Shown here one piece after another: positions 17,517 to 18,647 of a stretch of 18,647 nt of DNA. The translations under genes and the position numbers were made by a program. The notes below the pieces were generated by a model that searched no databases, had not been told where the DNA came from, and worked only from the letters and a program-made list of their open reading frames with translations. How positions within the stretch are numbered: the first letter of the stretch is position 1; every line of letters starts with the position of its first letter. The stretch is from Terana coerulea (Eukaryota > Basidiomycota > Agaricomycetes > Polyporales > Phanerochaetaceae), in contig JAKOGH010000249.1 in the NCBI GenBank assembly GCA_024811115.1, positions 1 through 18,647 of the forward strand, given 5' to 3'.

Positions 17517-18647
17517 ATGTCATCGTCCGCTACCGCCACCGCACCAGGCGTCGTCGAGCGCGTCCAAAATTTTGTCTCTGATAACAAGAAGGTCGTCATC
17601 ATCGGGGCGGCCGTGGCGGCGGTAGCAATCGGAGGTGCTGCATACTACGCTTCAACTTCTGGTTCGGACGACAGGGCTGCCCGCAGGAAGGAGAAGAGGA
17701 AGCCCAAGTCGTCCAAGAAACGTAAAGATGGGACTGAAGCGGACGGGCCTCTGCTGGAGGAAGTGACACCGAAAGCTGCGGAAGGAGAAGGTGAATAAAC
17801 CAGCATATTCTTTAGTCGGAGCCACAAGCTCACCGTGCCCTCAACCAAGACGACCTCAAGTTTACCGAGGATGACGTCTCAAAGATGTCAACACAGGTAT
17901 AGCGCTTTTGCTTCCACAGTAGGGAAGATACTCATCATGGTTCAGGAGCGTGGCTCGCTCGCTGCCCTCGCCAAAAGGCAAGGGCAACTCTGCCTATGGT
18001 GCCCATGACTTCGTGAAGGCCGCGGAATACTACTCGAAAGCTATTCAAGTCACGCCCAAGCCGGAGCCAACGTACTACAGCAATCGGGCCGCATGTACGT
18101 TACAAGTGTTCGCTGTGCAATCCATTCTCATCATGTCGCCACCACAGGTTACGTCAACATGAAGCCCTCGCAGCCCGAGAAGGTTGTCGAAGACTGCAAC
18201 GAAGCGCTCAAGCTGGACCCACGTTACGAGAAGGCTCTCAACCGACGTGCAAACGCTCTCAGACACTCCGGCCGCTATGAGGACTCTCTGAGAGGTATGT
18301 TAGGCTTATGACCCTCCCTAAACGTATCGCTCATTAGTCGCCAAGACTTCACCGCCTTGACTATCTTCGAACAATTCAAAAGGAGCCCACAACGACCGCC
18401 GTTGAGCGCGTATTGAGGAAATTGGCTGAACAGAAGGCTAAGGAGGTTCTCGCCGTGAGCATTATCAAGTTGTCATTATCTGGCTTCTTTGCATATAGAC
18501 ACGCCCAGAAGCTCGACTTCCCAGCCATACATTTATCAACGCGTACTTCGGCGCATTCCGTTCACGTAAGTCATGTAAGCCATAATCTGTGATTCGTCTG
18601 ACCCCATCTGTTAGGACCAATCCCCCAACTTCCTGTAAATCCGATTT
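17517..18647 (+). CDS. TOM70: Mitochondrial import receptor Tom70 (N-terminal part)
   Basis: Tom70 sits in the outer mitochondrial membrane and receives precursors, especially metabolite carriers, from Hsp70/Hsp90 through its clamp TPR domain, passing them to the TOM pore. Exons: 17517-17790, 17850-17896, 17946-18094, 18148-18294, 18338-18454, 18499-18565, and 18615 onward past the window edge. Residues 26-45 (VVIIGAAVAAVAIGGAAYYA) form the single N-terminal anchor, followed by a basic stretch (RRKEKRKPKSSKKRK). TPR repeats follow: GKGNSAYGAHDFVKAAEYYS, PEPTYYSNRAAC, EDCNEALKLDPRYEKALNRR, ANALRHSGRYEDSL. Then come DFTALTIFEQF, TAVERVLRKLAEQKAKEVLA and LPSHTFINAYFGAFRS, typical of Tom70 between its TPR blocks. 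About 278 of roughly 600 residues are present. Breaks: a one-base shift at 17965-17976 (extra base in CCC or the AAAA run), one base short at AA 18343-18344, and one at AAAA 18378-18381. All introns keep GT-AG ends and correct phase, so the breaks may be assembly errors. Confidence 0.92.

Noticed and set aside
1..18647. CRISPR arrays, bacterial operons or prophage-like modules
   Set aside because: No regular repeat-spacer pattern; the genes are intron-rich and eukaryotic throughout.

Overview
This is a nuclear window from a filamentous fungus, most likely a basidiomycete (Agaricomycetes). The two clear housekeeping genes at the right end are cut by many short introns (about 45-65 bp, GT-AG with CTNAC-like branch sites). 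The left half is filled with decayed fungal transposons, and two gene remnants match protein families I know from agaric genomes. No rRNA, tRNA, CRISPR or bacterial-type operon is visible. All assignments come from reading the sequence; no database search was run.

Layout. 1-2145: the 5' part of a decayed Ty3/gypsy retrotransposon on the minus strand (LTR 1580-2145, possible primer binding site, leader, broken gag running off the left edge). 2149-2263: a 115-bp MITE-like element with TA target duplication, lying directly against the LTR. 2761-3982: a non-autonomous inverted-repeat DNA element, itself interrupted by a solo LTR (3005-3568). 4943-6050: a broken BRO1-domain gene. 6946-7504 and 7590-8152: two more solo LTRs of the same family in opposite orientation, forming a large inverted repeat. 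All three solo LTRs have perfect 5-bp target duplications. 8871-9111: the 3' end of a decayed trypsin-fold peptidase-like gene carrying the GDSGS motif. 9112-14570: a long stretch without a recognisable intact gene, holding one probable eroded spliced gene (10.65-11.75 kb) and scattered splice-like signals.

The right end is conserved. 14619-15012 holds a compact, apparently intact small gene (TATA box, 5'-UTR intron, strong start context, two coding exons) for a 51-residue protein with a CPKC...CRC zinc-ribbon-like cysteine pattern; I could not match it to a known family and it is the best candidate for something undescribed. It converges on DPH2 (minus, 15229-17161, nine exons), the diphthamide synthesis subunit. 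DPH2 is head-to-head with TOM70 (plus, from 17517, running off the right edge), the mitochondrial import receptor, across a 355-bp shared promoter region with a 12-bp tandem motif.

A caution: both DPH2 and TOM70 contain single-base frameshifts, nearly all at short A runs, inside otherwise well-conserved reading frames. This looks more like assembly indel error than gene loss, and it affects how the other 'pseudogenes' here should be read.
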